64,000 nt of DNA from Bin80 sp026709335 (GTDB lineage Bacteria > Bacteroidota > Rhodothermia > Rhodothermales > Bin80): positions 558,001-622,000 of the forward strand of contig OZ241385.1 in the NCBI GenBank assembly GCA_965200825.1, written 5' to 3'. The position numbers and the translations under genes were made by a program. Below, piece after piece: positions 45,241 through 56,500 of the stretch. The notes below the pieces were generated by a model that did no database searches, was not told where the DNA came from, and worked only from the letters and a program-made list of their open reading frames with translations. How positions within the stretch are numbered: position 1 is the first letter of the stretch; every line of letters begins with the position of its first letter.

Positions 45241-47355
45241 TTAAGTGTTTTGGGATTGGACTATATCTTTTATCAGACTACTTTGCTTTCCGAAACTGGA
45301 AATGAACAGTGTCTTGCGTGCCCTGGTACAGGCAACGTAAAGAAGTGAACGAGCTTTTCGATGAATTTCTTGCTTTTCCATCTCGTCTTCAGCTTTCCTA
45401 AGTGCGACTTGAAGAGGCAGGAGGTTTTTGTTTACACTGGCGACAATTATGTGATCATACTCCAACCCTTTCACTCGGTGCATCGTAGCGAGACGAACGC
45501 CGGGAATGGATGAGTTATCATTGTTCTTTTTCAGTTGGTGCACCTTAATGCCTGTTGCCATGAGCGCTCCCTCATAGCGATTTACGGCGTCAAGAGACGG
45601 GGCAACCAGACAGATGTTTTGGAGGTATGCCGGATCATGAGCCAAGTCTTCAATATGAGAAATAATACTTTCTAATTCTTCCTGTTTTGTCTCGTAATGA
45701 CAAACGGTGGGCGGTTGATCCCCTTGAATCAAGGACGTATATCCCTTCATGGTATCTAGGTCTCCGTCTAGGTCATCATAGGGAATTCCCTCCAGGAATC
45801 TGATTGCCCAATTGCGCACGCGCTCCGGTGTACGATAGTTGATCCGTAACCTTCGACTTCGCCCACGAATATTGATGTTACAGTGGGACAAGACGACCCT
45901 TCTCCCATAAATCCGCTGATGAGCATCTCCGGTCAATAACAAATCATTGGAGCCTTCTGGGACAATTGCCCGAATCATTTGGAGAGCTGCCTTACTCATG
46001 TCCTGCACTTCGTCCACCACAACACTTCGATAATTGGATGGTGAGATACGGAGTTTTTCAGCAAGTTGATATTTCACATCAGAGGGCTCACCAATATTAT
46101 GATGTCTCAATTCGCCCCGATAGGCTTCAAATACATCCCAGAGTTGTCGTCGGGCTGTGCGAGTTAACCGTGTTCCACGCCCTCTACGAGAGATGCGGAG
46201 GTATTGATCGCGTGATTGCAACCCTTCTGCCGCGACCACAGCATCAAATTCATCGCGGATAAAATGCTCAGAAAATGGGAGATCATCCTGTTTATCGATG
46301 GCCATTTTCCATGCTTCTTTATCTAATTCTTGTTTGAATCCGAAATAGGTCATTCGATTTGGAAGTCCTAATTTTCCGGCCTGCTCCACGACCCAAGAAT
46401 CAACGTTATCCACCTCGATCCGCTCAAAAACATCTGGAGTGCACATTTGCTTTAAGTTAGCAGAGATATCTGCCGCCAGATTCCTATTGAAAACCAGAAA
46501 TAAAATGCGATCTTCTTTTTCTGTGAATACGTTGCTTGCAAGGTGATGCGCACGGTGCATGGCCACGACAGTTTTTCCTGTCCCTGCACCTCCAAGAACC
46601 CGGATGGGGCCGTTCGCATTCATCTTTACAATACGATCCTGTGATGGATGCAAGTAGATGCGCCACTCAGATAATGGCGCGTCCATCATTTTTTCGAGAT
46701 CTTTGTCAGTGATCGAGACGAATTGACGTTTGTTTTCGGGATGATCAAGTACATTTTTGTCATCATATTCGTTCGCACGCGCAATGATTTCTCGTTCAAG
46801 GTTTTCGTAGGGGGTGCCGGATGCCAGATCACTGAGGACCACCCAGACATCATCTGGCAAAATATGGTCATTCTGATTTAGGTCATTTATAGTTTGAAAG
46901 CTACGTACCAAGTCTAACTGTTCCTCGGGGACTCCGAGGCGTAGAAGTTGTCGATCGCGGTATTTGTGAAAAAGTCCCTGCTCAGTCTGAATAGTTTTTG
47001 GTTTGATATCAGAGGATTCAGAGATTAGAATGGTTTGATACACACCGGTGTGCTTATTCTTTTCAAAGCGATGTCTCTGTGCCCAATCGTAGGCTGCATC
47101 ATGTACATCCACATGTAGACAGGTGATGGTGTTATTGACTTTTTCCTGGTGAGCGATGATTCGGTATTTCTGATCCAGTCGAAGAGAGCGTATCTGATCA
47201 CTACTACTCGCCTGTATTTTTTCAAAATTGAAGCTACTCTTCTGTGGGTTCACTGGGTACTGTTGAAGAAACTTGATTATTTTGGATTGCTGTGCACTAG
47301 GGAGTCTGCCAACGGCTGCCCAGAATGGGTTTGTCTGAATTAGATTGATCTGCAT
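45241..47355 (-). CDS. UvrD/Rep-type SF1 helicase with RelE/ParE-like N-terminus
   Basis: 704 residues. Residues ~50-98 (IRSLRLDQKYRIIAHQEK, then VDVHDAAYDWAQRHRFE) resemble a RelE/ParE fold, known at the N-terminus of some bacterial SF1 helicases. The helicase core follows: Walker A LGGAGTGKTVVAMHRAH (~253-262), motif II VVDEVQDMSK, motif III GDAHQRIYG, motif IV INYRTPERVRNWA, motif V HRVKGLEYDHIIVA and motif VI LLYVACTRARKTLF. It should unwind or remodel DNA. Its ATG shares one base with the stop of the DUF1998 helicase gene, so it is the last gene of the four-gene operon, occupying the slot where DISARM usually encodes DrmC. Confidence 0.88.
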   Translation of the reverse strand: MQINLIQTNPFWAAVGRLPSAQQSKIIKFLQQYPVNPQKSSFNFEKIQASSSDQIRSLRLDQKYRIIAHQEKVNNTITCLHVDVHDAAYDWAQRHRFEKNKHTGVYQTILISESSDIKPKTIQTEQGLFHKYRDRQLLRLGVPEEQLDLVRSFQTINDLNQNDHILPDDVWVVLSDLASGTPYENLEREIIARANEYDDKNVLDHPENKRQFVSITDKDLEKMMDAPLSEWRIYLHPSQDRIVKMNANGPIRVLGGAGTGKTVVAMHRAHHLASNVFTEKEDRILFLVFNRNLAADISANLKQMCTPDVFERIEVDNVDSWVVEQAGKLGLPNRMTYFGFKQELDKEAWKMAIDKQDDLPFSEHFIRDEFDAVVAAEGLQSRDQYLRISRRGRGTRLTRTARRQLWDVFEAYRGELRHHNIGEPSDVKYQLAEKLRISPSNYRSVVVDEVQDMSKAALQMIRAIVPEGSNDLLLTGDAHQRIYGRRVVLSHCNINIRGRSRRLRINYRTPERVRNWAIRFLEGIPYDDLDGDLDTMKGYTSLIQGDQPPTVCHYETKQEELESIISHIEDLAHDPAYLQNICLVAPSLDAVNRYEGALMATGIKVHQLKKNNDNSSIPGVRLATMHRVKGLEYDHIIVASVNKNLLPLQVALRKAEDEMEKQEIHRKARSLLYVACTRARKTLFISSFGKQSSLIKDIVQSQNT

Positions 47356-50300
47356 TACTTCAATAGCTTAAGAATTTTTTGTGCGTCGCTTGCATCCAGC
47401 TTATCCAAGTATAGGCAGTTCCAGCCTTCTTTTTCACAGTTCATGCGATCTTCCCAGCATTCTTCATGCAGGAGAGCGACTTTTTGATTGGGCCATGCAA
47501 TCTCTGCAGTAGTCAGGATCTCGTCTTTTTGGCCCGTAATTTCGAGTCCGATTTCAGGGGCAGGGGTATCTAGGTCTGCTAATTTTCCGAGCAGGCGTTG
47601 ATAGGAGAATTCTGCGGTTTCGTCTAATACAGCAATCCAGTCGCTAGGTAGCGTTGGGAGAGGTAGTCCTGTATCCAGTTCCTCGTAGTATTCGGGGTCC
47701 TCCAGTCCGGATGTACAGAAAAATCCAGTTTGCGGGTGGAGAAACTGGAATAGGTTCATCGCTCGAAGAAATTCGTTCCAATGTGACTTGAATGACGGAT
47801 CAGATTGTTTATGGTCGTCAAGATATACGAAAAGGCGGAGTGCCAACGGATCTGCCATCCCGTTATTTGTAAGATTGACGGCTACGCAACCTTTACGCAG
47901 TTCTTGTTCAGGATGGATCCAGAATACACCGATTTGTGAATCAGGCCTTGCGAACCATTCCTTGACGAACCAGGAAGGTGCATATTTCTGCAGATCTTTG
48001 GTAGAGTTTGATTCCTTTATGTTGAGGATTCCATGGGAGTAGGCCAGTGCTTGCCATTTTTCAGGGGCAGGATCAGTCAGATATGCTTTAAGAAGGTCAA
48101 GGCTACCAGCCGTGCGGGATTTTGATTGCATTCTGAACTCATTGAATTGGAGCTCAAATTTTCTGATAAAATTGTCAAAATTTTTATAAAATTTGCGGCG
48201 AGAATCAAGTGGAAAAAAATCGATCACTCGTTTAGCATTCTCGCGATACAAGTCGTCCCAAGTGAGAGACCATACGTGGTACTTTCCAGATCTCAGGATG
48301 GCCATTCGTTTCAGCGTATCTTCGGCCAGTTTATTTCCATGATATGTAAAACCGTCCATGAAGACTGCCACAGGCAGGCCTGAAGATCCTTTCTCCGGGG
48401 TAATCAAAAAATCGGGTTTGGACTGGGCACTCACTCCGTGTTTCCGATCCAGGAGTACCTGGCATTCAATCATCCAGACCTGTTCTCCGATTGTGAGCTT
48501 GTAGGATCTATTTTTACCTCGAGTTTGCGTGATCAACTTTGCCCCTCTCCATTTCTTGAGGTTTTTGACGAAGTCTTCTTCCAGCTTGCTTTCAATAAGC
48601 GGGTTTATATTAATGGAGTCAATGTTGTCAATTAGTTCTAACTCTCTTCCCTGGTCCACGATCTTTTCCAAGATGCTGATTGCTTCATCCCGGCTAATAC
48701 TCCCGCGAGTAAACGAGTTGCGGTACGCAAAGAGACACCGGTAACATCCATCCTTAGAAGGATCCTTGTGGCAGCAACAATCCTGTAATTTTGTTAATGC
48801 TGAGGTCAGGACTTTTTCAATGATCGTGTTCTCCTTGAGGAGATCCTGGAGATGCCCGGTACCACCGGGGACTGTATCATAGAGGTAAATAAAGGTACGC
48901 CGAACCTCCTCATTCGGGGATGGAGCATCCTGAATGATGGTTCGAAGGTGGTCTACCTTTCCTTTGAAAAATTCCTTGAGTCCCATCAAGAGAGCTGCAC
49001 AGAAAGATTCAGCTCGGGTGGCGTCTAATTCTTCTTCGGCAACAGGTAACAGAAGCCGAATTGCTTCCGACTCAAACTGGTGATAGAGGGATACCTTTGT
49101 TCGTGCCTCCTTGTCTTTTCCCCGATCGCCGCAGTAATACTCATGATCGGAGGGTTGTTTTGTATTGGGTAATTTGGCTTTTCCACAGTTCTCACACAGA
49201 TCAAAGGATGCAACGGATTTTTCTTTTCCGGCAATGAGGATTGGCATTGCATCGGGAGATGTCAGGCCATGGTTGATAAATGTGAATTGACATTTTTTAA
49301 TAAACTCAAATCCAAACGAAATTTCAGCATGCTTTGCTTGATAAGCATTTTTGATATCCTGATCATCAAAGATTACGTGAGTTTGGTGGGTAAAGAATTC
49401 AGGTTGGCGATCGTCACGGCTGTCATCAATGCGACTACTACGTTCAAGTGAGGTGGATCTTGCCCCCGATAGGCGGAGTAGTTTCAACACCTGACCTTGA
49501 TCGCCCCATGAGGTACAGTCACATTTAGGGCAGTTTTGAGCAGGTTTTTCCGACTCTCGTTCATGGTAGGAACAGTCTGGGCAGAAGCGCCATTTCTGTA
49601 CATCATCTTTATTGAAGCGCACAGCATCAACTTGTACCTTCCTTCCATTTGCGTAGAAATAATTGCCCGGTGCAAATTCACGAATGGCTTTATCGCCGGG
49701 GCGCTCAAATGAGTCCGATAGCGATTCTTTCTGCTCCTGTCCTCTGCTCTGTAGGATCGTTGATTCCAGGGTGGTACTACTTTGAGGGAATGCATAATTC
49801 GGAAGGATTCCAACATTTGACAGAAAATTGAATACATCAGTCTGGCTAATCTCATATCGGATGGATTTAAGTCCACGTCGGATATCGTTAAGTTTGTTGC
49901 GTTCTTTTTCGTAGTTCTCGTCCCGTGGTGCTTGGTCTAGGCTTTCAATATGTCGATCGAGGCGTTTGATGCGATTATTGAGATCTTTCCGGGTGTTATA
50001 TTTCTCTTTGATTGCATCTATGACGATCTTTCGAAGTTGGGGATTCCCCGTATCTTCAGGGCTGAAAAAGTAGTTTGCAGCATCAAGGATTTCTTCGTTT
50101 TTCTGATCCCGAAACAATTTATGGAAGCTCGTTGCCAGCATATTTGCATTGATTTCTACATATTCCAACCAATTCCATGGGAAGTCCTTATTTGACTCAC
50201 TCGTGAATGCACCAAGTACACGCTGTAACTTATCTGGAACGAAGGGATTTCTGGAATGGGCAATCCACATGTCCATACTATAGGCGGCCATTTGGCGTCG

Positions 50301-53300
50301 GAGTACCCCAAGTGCCTTCAAAAATACACCAGGTACTTGCACCTCGCCCCCGATCATTTGATCAGGTTCTGCAAAGAAGTAAAGGTCGTGGGGTTTGTTG
50401 AGTGCCATGGAAAATCCGAATGAGTTTCCATTTTGTCGCCCAGCCCGTCCGATGCGCTGAACATAATTGGCTTGTGTTGGGGGAACACTACATAGAAATA
50501 CCGTGGAGAGATCTCCGATATCAATCCCCAACTCAAGAGTTGGAGTACAAGAGACAATATTCGGGTCCCAAGGACGCGGATCTTTCCCCATGAAGCTTTT
50601 TTCAATGGTTTCCCGTTGTTCCGCTGTTAATAGAGCTGTGTGTTCTCGTGGGACGAATCTACAGACATCACCAGATCCATACAGTGCTCTGTAGTAGTCA
50701 ATTTTCCGGTTGGGCTGGACTCTAAATTTTCCAGAGCACCGGTGTTTCAGGCATGGCATATTGATCCAGATATCCTCTTGCTGTTCTGGAACGCTAACCT
50801 CATAAGAGCATGAGTTGCAGGAATAGAGTCGTACTTTGGTGGTAATTTTGAGGGCATCGGGTTCAATTCCCCAGATGGAATGTTGACCCGTGGGATTTTC
50901 TTTCAAAAGCTCAGAAGGAGCCTCTATGATAATATCTCTCAGTGCGGCATCGAAACCGGTGGGTTCAAGGTCATCTTGTAATAAGCACAGGTAAGCCCAG
51001 TTCTGAACCCATGAGCCAATTTTGGTTCCAGTCAGGGGAAGAAAGTTTTTTACTGGCCCGGAGGACAGGAACTGATGGCGTGGGCTTTGAGGCTTGCAGG
51101 GAGGCATCCAATCAATATGCCGATCACTGATGGTGTACCTATTTTTCCCAAGAGTTTCGATATGCTTGGTGAGTGCCGAATGCATCACACCACCGCTGGT
51201 TCGAAGGCGGTATATGAGTCCGGTCATAAATTGTCTTAACTTGCTCTCGGACAAATTTTCCAGTCCAGCATATTTCGCGCGAAGCTCGGGTAGAACCCGA
51301 GTGACCCATTCGTTGAATAACGCAGGATCAATGAACACCGAAGCAGACAGCGTATTTTCGAGGGTGCGTCCGCGTCTAGCACGCAGTCCCAGATTCTCAA
51401 ACACTTCCCATTTGAGGCGCTTTGCAACCTTGGAAGTTAGTCTTGAGTCCTTGGGGAGTTCACCGGATTGCACCAAGTCCTTATAGTCATTCATCCAGGT
51501 CATATTTGGAGCAATGAATGTGCCCACGAAATCCAAATCACCAAGTTCATTTCGCTGAAATTGTACGAGCCCATCTGCAACGGATTGGAGGCTTTGCCCT
51601 TCCTCCATGGATCTCAGGTACTGGAGGAGTGCAGTTCGGATACTGAATGTATATGTTCGTGCTTCAAAATAGCCTGCGCGATGTGCGGCGTCCTGCACGG
51701 AGTCGGAGAAAGTCAGAACTTTCTTGTCTGTATTGTAGTGAGATGAAAATACCTTTCCTAGTGACGCAGACAGCAGGCTTGCTCCTTGGGCACCAAAGAT
51801 TGCAGGTTGATTGGATTCTTGACAATAAGGACATTCAGGCCTCTTGTTACGATCCAGTTTGAGTGTGGGAATATGGACTGTGATGAGATTACCATTTTCC
51901 TGACATCTCTCACATTCTGTAGTTCGCCGACTATAGGGATGGAGGCAGTTAGTACAAAGTTTCCATATTTCTGTTAATGTTGAATCAGGATTTGGATAAA
52001 CCACCTCTGGTTTATAATCGGATTTATTGTCAAAGAACGCTTTATAGATAGAGTCAAGACTTGTGTCTAACGGTTCGGTTTTGATCCGCTGGATCGTGGC
52101 CCATCCGGCGGATCCACATTTGATACAAGAGGCCAAGGGGAGGTATTGGAGGGAGTGCCCGCCCCTCCCAAGATCTGTATCCCATTCCAGTTTAGGCTTC
52201 TCTTCGACTGAAATCACCATTCGCTTTAGTTCCCGCATCCATAACTGGATGCGTACATCCAGTAGAGGTTTTGCCTTTTTTCCATCTTCATTTTTTGGAT
52301 CTCGTGCATAGCTAATCAAGGACAGAAGGCTTTCCAAACGGCGAAGTGAGAGTTGGTCGCTATTGATGTCTGCTTCCAAAGGCTGAGCAAATTTTTTGGC
52401 AACATCCGTAATTGAATAAATGTCTTGACGAATAATTTTGATCAGATTCGTAAAGGCTACGTGCTCATGAAGTTGAGCGCCGAGTTGCTTTCTCCACGAA
52501 TCGGTCGTCACTTCAAGGTTTGTAACGTTGGAGTCAAACCACGCAGCATACTGGGCACCGATATAGTCCTCGATAGATTCAAATTGATCCGAAGGAGGCA
52601 CCGTATCTGGAAAATTGAACCGCTTGATCAGTGAATCCATAAGGAATTCCCCAGGATCTCGTCGTTCTTCGGTGATAATGGCTTCATCATCAAACTTGGC
52701 ATCAAAGATTTGCTCAGCATAGATCCTTAATTCATCTCCAGTGCCGCTCCCAAGAGTTGCAGAGGTCCCAATTGGGCAGAGATTGGTGGCTTGAAGGCGA
52801 GCTTTCAATCTTCGTAACAGGCAGGCCAGATCGGTTCCCTGTGCACCATCAAAGGTATGCAATTCATCCACGACGACAAAGCGCAAGGTATCGGGCTGAT
52901 TTTGTTTCCAGAGTGGTTTGTCTTTTGGCCGAACCAACAGATAATCCAGCATTTTGTAGTTCGTCAGGAGCAGATCCGGAGGCGACTCACGCATTTTGTA
53001 GCGATCCGTAATAATACTGGACTCACTCATCCGCTTGGATGGGGTTGCTTCCAAGCCACCGATATAGAGTCCTGCGGTAATTTTTCCACGCAGGCTTGGA
53101 TTTTCATGGATAATTTGTGCGATGCGCTTTGCCTGGTCTGACGCAAGTGCGTTCATCGGGTAAATTAGGATCGCCTTGACTCCAGGCTGCCCAGCCACTT
53201 GCCGGCAGTAATCCAGGATCGGAAGCAGAAATGCCTCCGTTTTTCCTGAGCCGGTACCAGTGGCTACGATAGTAGGTTTTGGTGGGTCTGCGGTCAGGCG

Positions 53301-53546
53301 TTCAAATGCCCGCTCTTGATGGAGATAGGGAGTATAGAGGAGGGGAATAGCGGGGAAGGGTTGTTCTTTCTTTTCGCTTTTGATAAATGGGAGTTGAATG
53401 GATAGATAGGCTCCCTTGAAGGCTTCTCCCTGCTTTATAAACTCATCCAGAGCCTTGGCGAAGGATGGTGTAGAAATCCTGTAGCTCGTCCTCAGATAAT
53501 CTTCAATGGTTTCGCGGACTTCCCGCCCCAGAATGCCAGGAATCAT
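47355..53546 (-). CDS. Giant SF2 helicase with DUF1998 and nuclease-like C-terminus (DrmA+DrmB-like / DruE-like)
   Basis: 2063 residues. N-terminal SF2 helicase: PYLHQERAFERL, Walker A VATGTGSGKTEAF, LIYPMNALASDQAKR, motif II VVVDELHTFDGAQGTD, GTSATLGSG. Zinc-binding pieces follow (CIKCGSAGW, CTNCLHP, CPYCQES), then VLTFSDSVQDAAHRAGYF and motifs V-VI in ELGIDIGDLSTVF and YVQRIGRAGRQNG. A DUF1998 unit is at ~1540-1640 (LYDTVPGGTGHLQ, CCCHKDPSKDGCYRCLF). The end has KPDFLI ... VAVFMDGFTYHGN, resembling a Vsr/PD-(D/E)XK fold with a changed acidic residue. In DISARM the helicase and DUF1998 lie on separate DrmA and DrmB chains; DruE of Druantia has both in one. It overlaps the methyltransferase by 4 nt (ATGA). 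Confidence 0.9.
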   Translation of the reverse strand: MIPGILGREVRETIEDYLRTSYRISTPSFAKALDEFIKQGEAFKGAYLSIQLPFIKSEKKEQPFPAIPLLYTPYLHQERAFERLTADPPKPTIVATGTGSGKTEAFLLPILDYCRQVAGQPGVKAILIYPMNALASDQAKRIAQIIHENPSLRGKITAGLYIGGLEATPSKRMSESSIITDRYKMRESPPDLLLTNYKMLDYLLVRPKDKPLWKQNQPDTLRFVVVDELHTFDGAQGTDLACLLRRLKARLQATNLCPIGTSATLGSGTGDELRIYAEQIFDAKFDDEAIITEERRDPGEFLMDSLIKRFNFPDTVPPSDQFESIEDYIGAQYAAWFDSNVTNLEVTTDSWRKQLGAQLHEHVAFTNLIKIIRQDIYSITDVAKKFAQPLEADINSDQLSLRRLESLLSLISYARDPKNEDGKKAKPLLDVRIQLWMRELKRMVISVEEKPKLEWDTDLGRGGHSLQYLPLASCIKCGSAGWATIQRIKTEPLDTSLDSIYKAFFDNKSDYKPEVVYPNPDSTLTEIWKLCTNCLHPYSRRTTECERCQENGNLITVHIPTLKLDRNKRPECPYCQESNQPAIFGAQGASLLSASLGKVFSSHYNTDKKVLTFSDSVQDAAHRAGYFEARTYTFSIRTALLQYLRSMEEGQSLQSVADGLVQFQRNELGDLDFVGTFIAPNMTWMNDYKDLVQSGELPKDSRLTSKVAKRLKWEVFENLGLRARRGRTLENTLSASVFIDPALFNEWVTRVLPELRAKYAGLENLSESKLRQFMTGLIYRLRTSGGVMHSALTKHIETLGKNRYTISDRHIDWMPPCKPQSPRHQFLSSGPVKNFLPLTGTKIGSWVQNWAYLCLLQDDLEPTGFDAALRDIIIEAPSELLKENPTGQHSIWGIEPDALKITTKVRLYSCNSCSYEVSVPEQQEDIWINMPCLKHRCSGKFRVQPNRKIDYYRALYGSGDVCRFVPREHTALLTAEQRETIEKSFMGKDPRPWDPNIVSCTPTLELGIDIGDLSTVFLCSVPPTQANYVQRIGRAGRQNGNSFGFSMALNKPHDLYFFAEPDQMIGGEVQVPGVFLKALGVLRRQMAAYSMDMWIAHSRNPFVPDKLQRVLGAFTSESNKDFPWNWLEYVEINANMLATSFHKLFRDQKNEEILDAANYFFSPEDTGNPQLRKIVIDAIKEKYNTRKDLNNRIKRLDRHIESLDQAPRDENYEKERNKLNDIRRGLKSIRYEISQTDVFNFLSNVGILPNYAFPQSSTTLESTILQSRGQEQKESLSDSFERPGDKAIREFAPGNYFYANGRKVQVDAVRFNKDDVQKWRFCPDCSYHERESEKPAQNCPKCDCTSWGDQGQVLKLLRLSGARSTSLERSSRIDDSRDDRQPEFFTHQTHVIFDDQDIKNAYQAKHAEISFGFEFIKKCQFTFINHGLTSPDAMPILIAGKEKSVASFDLCENCGKAKLPNTKQPSDHEYYCGDRGKDKEARTKVSLYHQFESEAIRLLLPVAEEELDATRAESFCAALLMGLKEFFKGKVDHLRTIIQDAPSPNEEVRRTFIYLYDTVPGGTGHLQDLLKENTIIEKVLTSALTKLQDCCCHKDPSKDGCYRCLFAYRNSFTRGSISRDEAISILEKIVDQGRELELIDNIDSININPLIESKLEEDFVKNLKKWRGAKLITQTRGKNRSYKLTIGEQVWMIECQVLLDRKHGVSAQSKPDFLITPEKGSSGLPVAVFMDGFTYHGNKLAEDTLKRMAILRSGKYHVWSLTWDDLYRENAKRVIDFFPLDSRRKFYKNFDNFIRKFELQFNEFRMQSKSRTAGSLDLLKAYLTDPAPEKWQALAYSHGILNIKESNSTKDLQKYAPSWFVKEWFARPDSQIGVFWIHPEQELRKGCVAVNLTNNGMADPLALRLFVYLDDHKQSDPSFKSHWNEFLRAMNLFQFLHPQTGFFCTSGLEDPEYYEELDTGLPLPTLPSDWIAVLDETAEFSYQRLLGKLADLDTPAPEIGLEITGQKDEILTTAEIAWPNQKVALLHEECWEDRMNCEKEGWNCLYLDKLDASDAQKILKLLK

Positions 53547-56500
53547 AGATTTCCGTTCGCTCTGGCCCGTTCAAAGTATTCCCATGCTTGCCTGTAATCT
53601 TCTTCACGATCACACCTGTCAAAGGGGGCATGAAACTCAATAGTGCGCTCCTGTGGACCACCGGGCATTGTATCATCCATGAATGTGTAGGTGACAATAC
53701 CTTCTTTGAGGTCTTTAATGTCTTCCCAGCCAAGAGGGAGATTGGTTTCGGAGCGAGTGGGTGTATGAATCCCGAACGTTGCCTTTTTGTGGCTTTTTTT
53801 TCTGGGAACAGGGCTTTCACCAGTTTTTTTCGAGAATACTGTTCGGCCTTTGGTATCGTACCAAGTATCCTTCTCATAGGACTGCAGGATGGGGAATTGG
53901 ATACGATAAAGGGTCAGGAGTTCGTCCAACGTGAATCCAAGGGCTTGGGCGTGGAGAACATCGATTTCAAGGAGGGCTTGGCGGCGAGCATAATCAGTAC
54001 GGATCGGACTGTTCCAAGACCATGTGCTACTGAGGCGTTCAAATGATTCTAAGTTCAATCGGTGATCACACTTGGACCAATTGAGAGCATCAAGTTTTTC
54101 TGATGATTTAGGAGTAGAGATATGTTTTCTCCAGATTTCTTGATAATGAGATGTGAGGCATGAGAGTAAAAGTGCACGCACCGCTGCCGCATGTGGAGCG
54201 GATACCAGTGGAAAAGAATTGAATGAATCTGCATGAAGATTTGACTTTCCTCCAATTTTAACCATTAGATCAGATACGATGGAGAGTAAATTTACAAGTA
54301 TTTGTAGCAGATTTATGGAGTGTCGTACTCCCACCGTCAACAGGGCATCAGAATGCCCTGTTGACGGTGGGAGTAGAGCCGGAACAAGCGTGCGTTCTTG
54401 TCCTACATTTAGCATTTTACGCATAACGACTCTGAACTCGTCAGTCATAAGCGTCCCCCATGATGTTTGAGGAGTACGGCGAGTATATTCCTCTTCACCA
54501 CAGGCAGGGAGGTAGTTTGTACGCGGAAGATAGTTTCCTGGTAATGTGGTTAAATCTAATCTCGCATAGTCGCCTTTACTCTTGCATCCTGTATTGGGGG
54601 TCTGAAAGAAAGGATTGCTCACAAAGATGTGTGGACCGGATAGAATCCATTGCTTAGCATTATCAATGAATTGAGTTTCTCTGCGCATAGTACCGTCTTT
54701 TTGTGCATTCGTCTCATTCCACATCATTGACATCATATAATCTATATCTCGCATTCGGCGTGATGAATGTGCCAATTTGCGTAGAATGTTGGTCAATTGT
54801 TTTGCATGCAGCAGAGGTAGGCGAGCTTCTTTTGGTGGCGTCCCTGGAGCATCGTAGAGATTTGCATACGCTTGAAGATCATCCTCTGTAGTTTGAATTA
54901 CTCGCTGTTGATGCCCTGATAGATCCCAATCATTGCCAGTCGTCTTGATACCAGGCACAGGCCCAAATCCATCATGCTCAAGTGATTTTCTAGCTGTAAC
55001 AGGAGAATATAGGTTTGCTATGGACTTAAATCTGGCTATCTTCTTCGACTGTCCATATATATTGATACTGAATTTTAGGACGGCGGCCACTTCCTCAAAC
55101 AGATGCAATACATTTTCAAACTGTAGTCGCCAGCGGAGCCTTGGATAAAGTTCAGAGCGAAGTGCTTGACCTTTGCCATCATCATACACGGAGTTCGGAT
55201 GCAAGAGTCCAACTGTACCGAAGCCCATACCACTTGCAGAGCTCCTACTGATATTCCATGACATGCAGATAAATGGTTTATAAAGATTTGTCCGCATCCC
55301 TCTCAAAAGAGGATAGTTCTGTCGAGCATTCAAAAATGACAATTGGCCACTCACGGCTCCATATGACCGGATGTAATGATCTCTGCGGCCAGGTTTGTCC
55401 AACCAAGTTTCTCGTAGTTCCATCGTTTGATGTGCACTCAATTTTTTGGTCACAAAACGAGGCTCTGTATTTCCAATGACATGTTTTTCCGTCCAACTTG
55501 GGATAAGCCAAGGGGGGTTACCAAGCACGACATCAAAGCCGTTTCCATCCTTGAATAAGTTCGCATACTCGAGTTGCCAGTGATGAAATCGATATCGTTT
55601 ACTCAGTTCTTGAACAACCTGGAGCCTTGGGCGGCTCTGAATCAAAGAATTCAGAGCCACAAATCCTAATGAATCACGCTCTAAATCATTTGCATATAGA
55701 TCATAGTCTGCTACAGTTTTCTTGCCTGCCAGGATGGCCGCAAGATCACTTAGATACTCGGTTCGGTGGGGCAGAAGGTTTGCTTTACCTATTGGCCAGA
55801 ACCAGAAGGCACACCAGTAGTCCATCACGAGCTTCAAGCGTTGATAGGCGCTGGAATTTCCGTCTAGTGGGTCAAAAGTTTCCTCATACATCCTCTCCTT
55901 ATTCCGTGTAGACGAAACAGGCAGTTTGTTGGAACCATCCTCTGTATCAGGGTAAACAGGGAAGTAATCTGTAGTCCGTGATTCCAGCTGAAGCAGATCT
56001 CGGACATGCTTATCCCAGAGTTTGTCAATCAATGAGGAGAAATAAAGTAGCTGACGAATCTCTCCTTCATTATGAGGTTTTGTAAAAGATTTTCTCCAAG
56101 CGGCGATATGTTTAATCTGATCGCCAGCCAGCTGCTTTACTACCTTATCCTTGTATTGCGCCATCCCCGTATCTCCTAGAAGAAAATGATAGATTGAATT
56201 CTCGGGGCGATCTTCGGAAAGTGATACATCTTTCGGAACATCTTCCCACCACTTACCTCGCATGAGTTGGCGTTTTGTATATACGCGAGACCAAGCTCCA
56301 ATCAGTGAATTGCCACACTTGAACTGGTCCCCAAACCAAGGAACAAATCCACCTGAGACCAACGTATTAAGCCAGATCGAAACCTTTCCTAACTCCACAG
56401 CCACCGGATTCAAGTCTACTCCATACACGTTATTATCTGCCAGATACATCTTTACACGCTGCAACTCCTCCAAGCGGCGATCGATATCCAGAACTTCACC

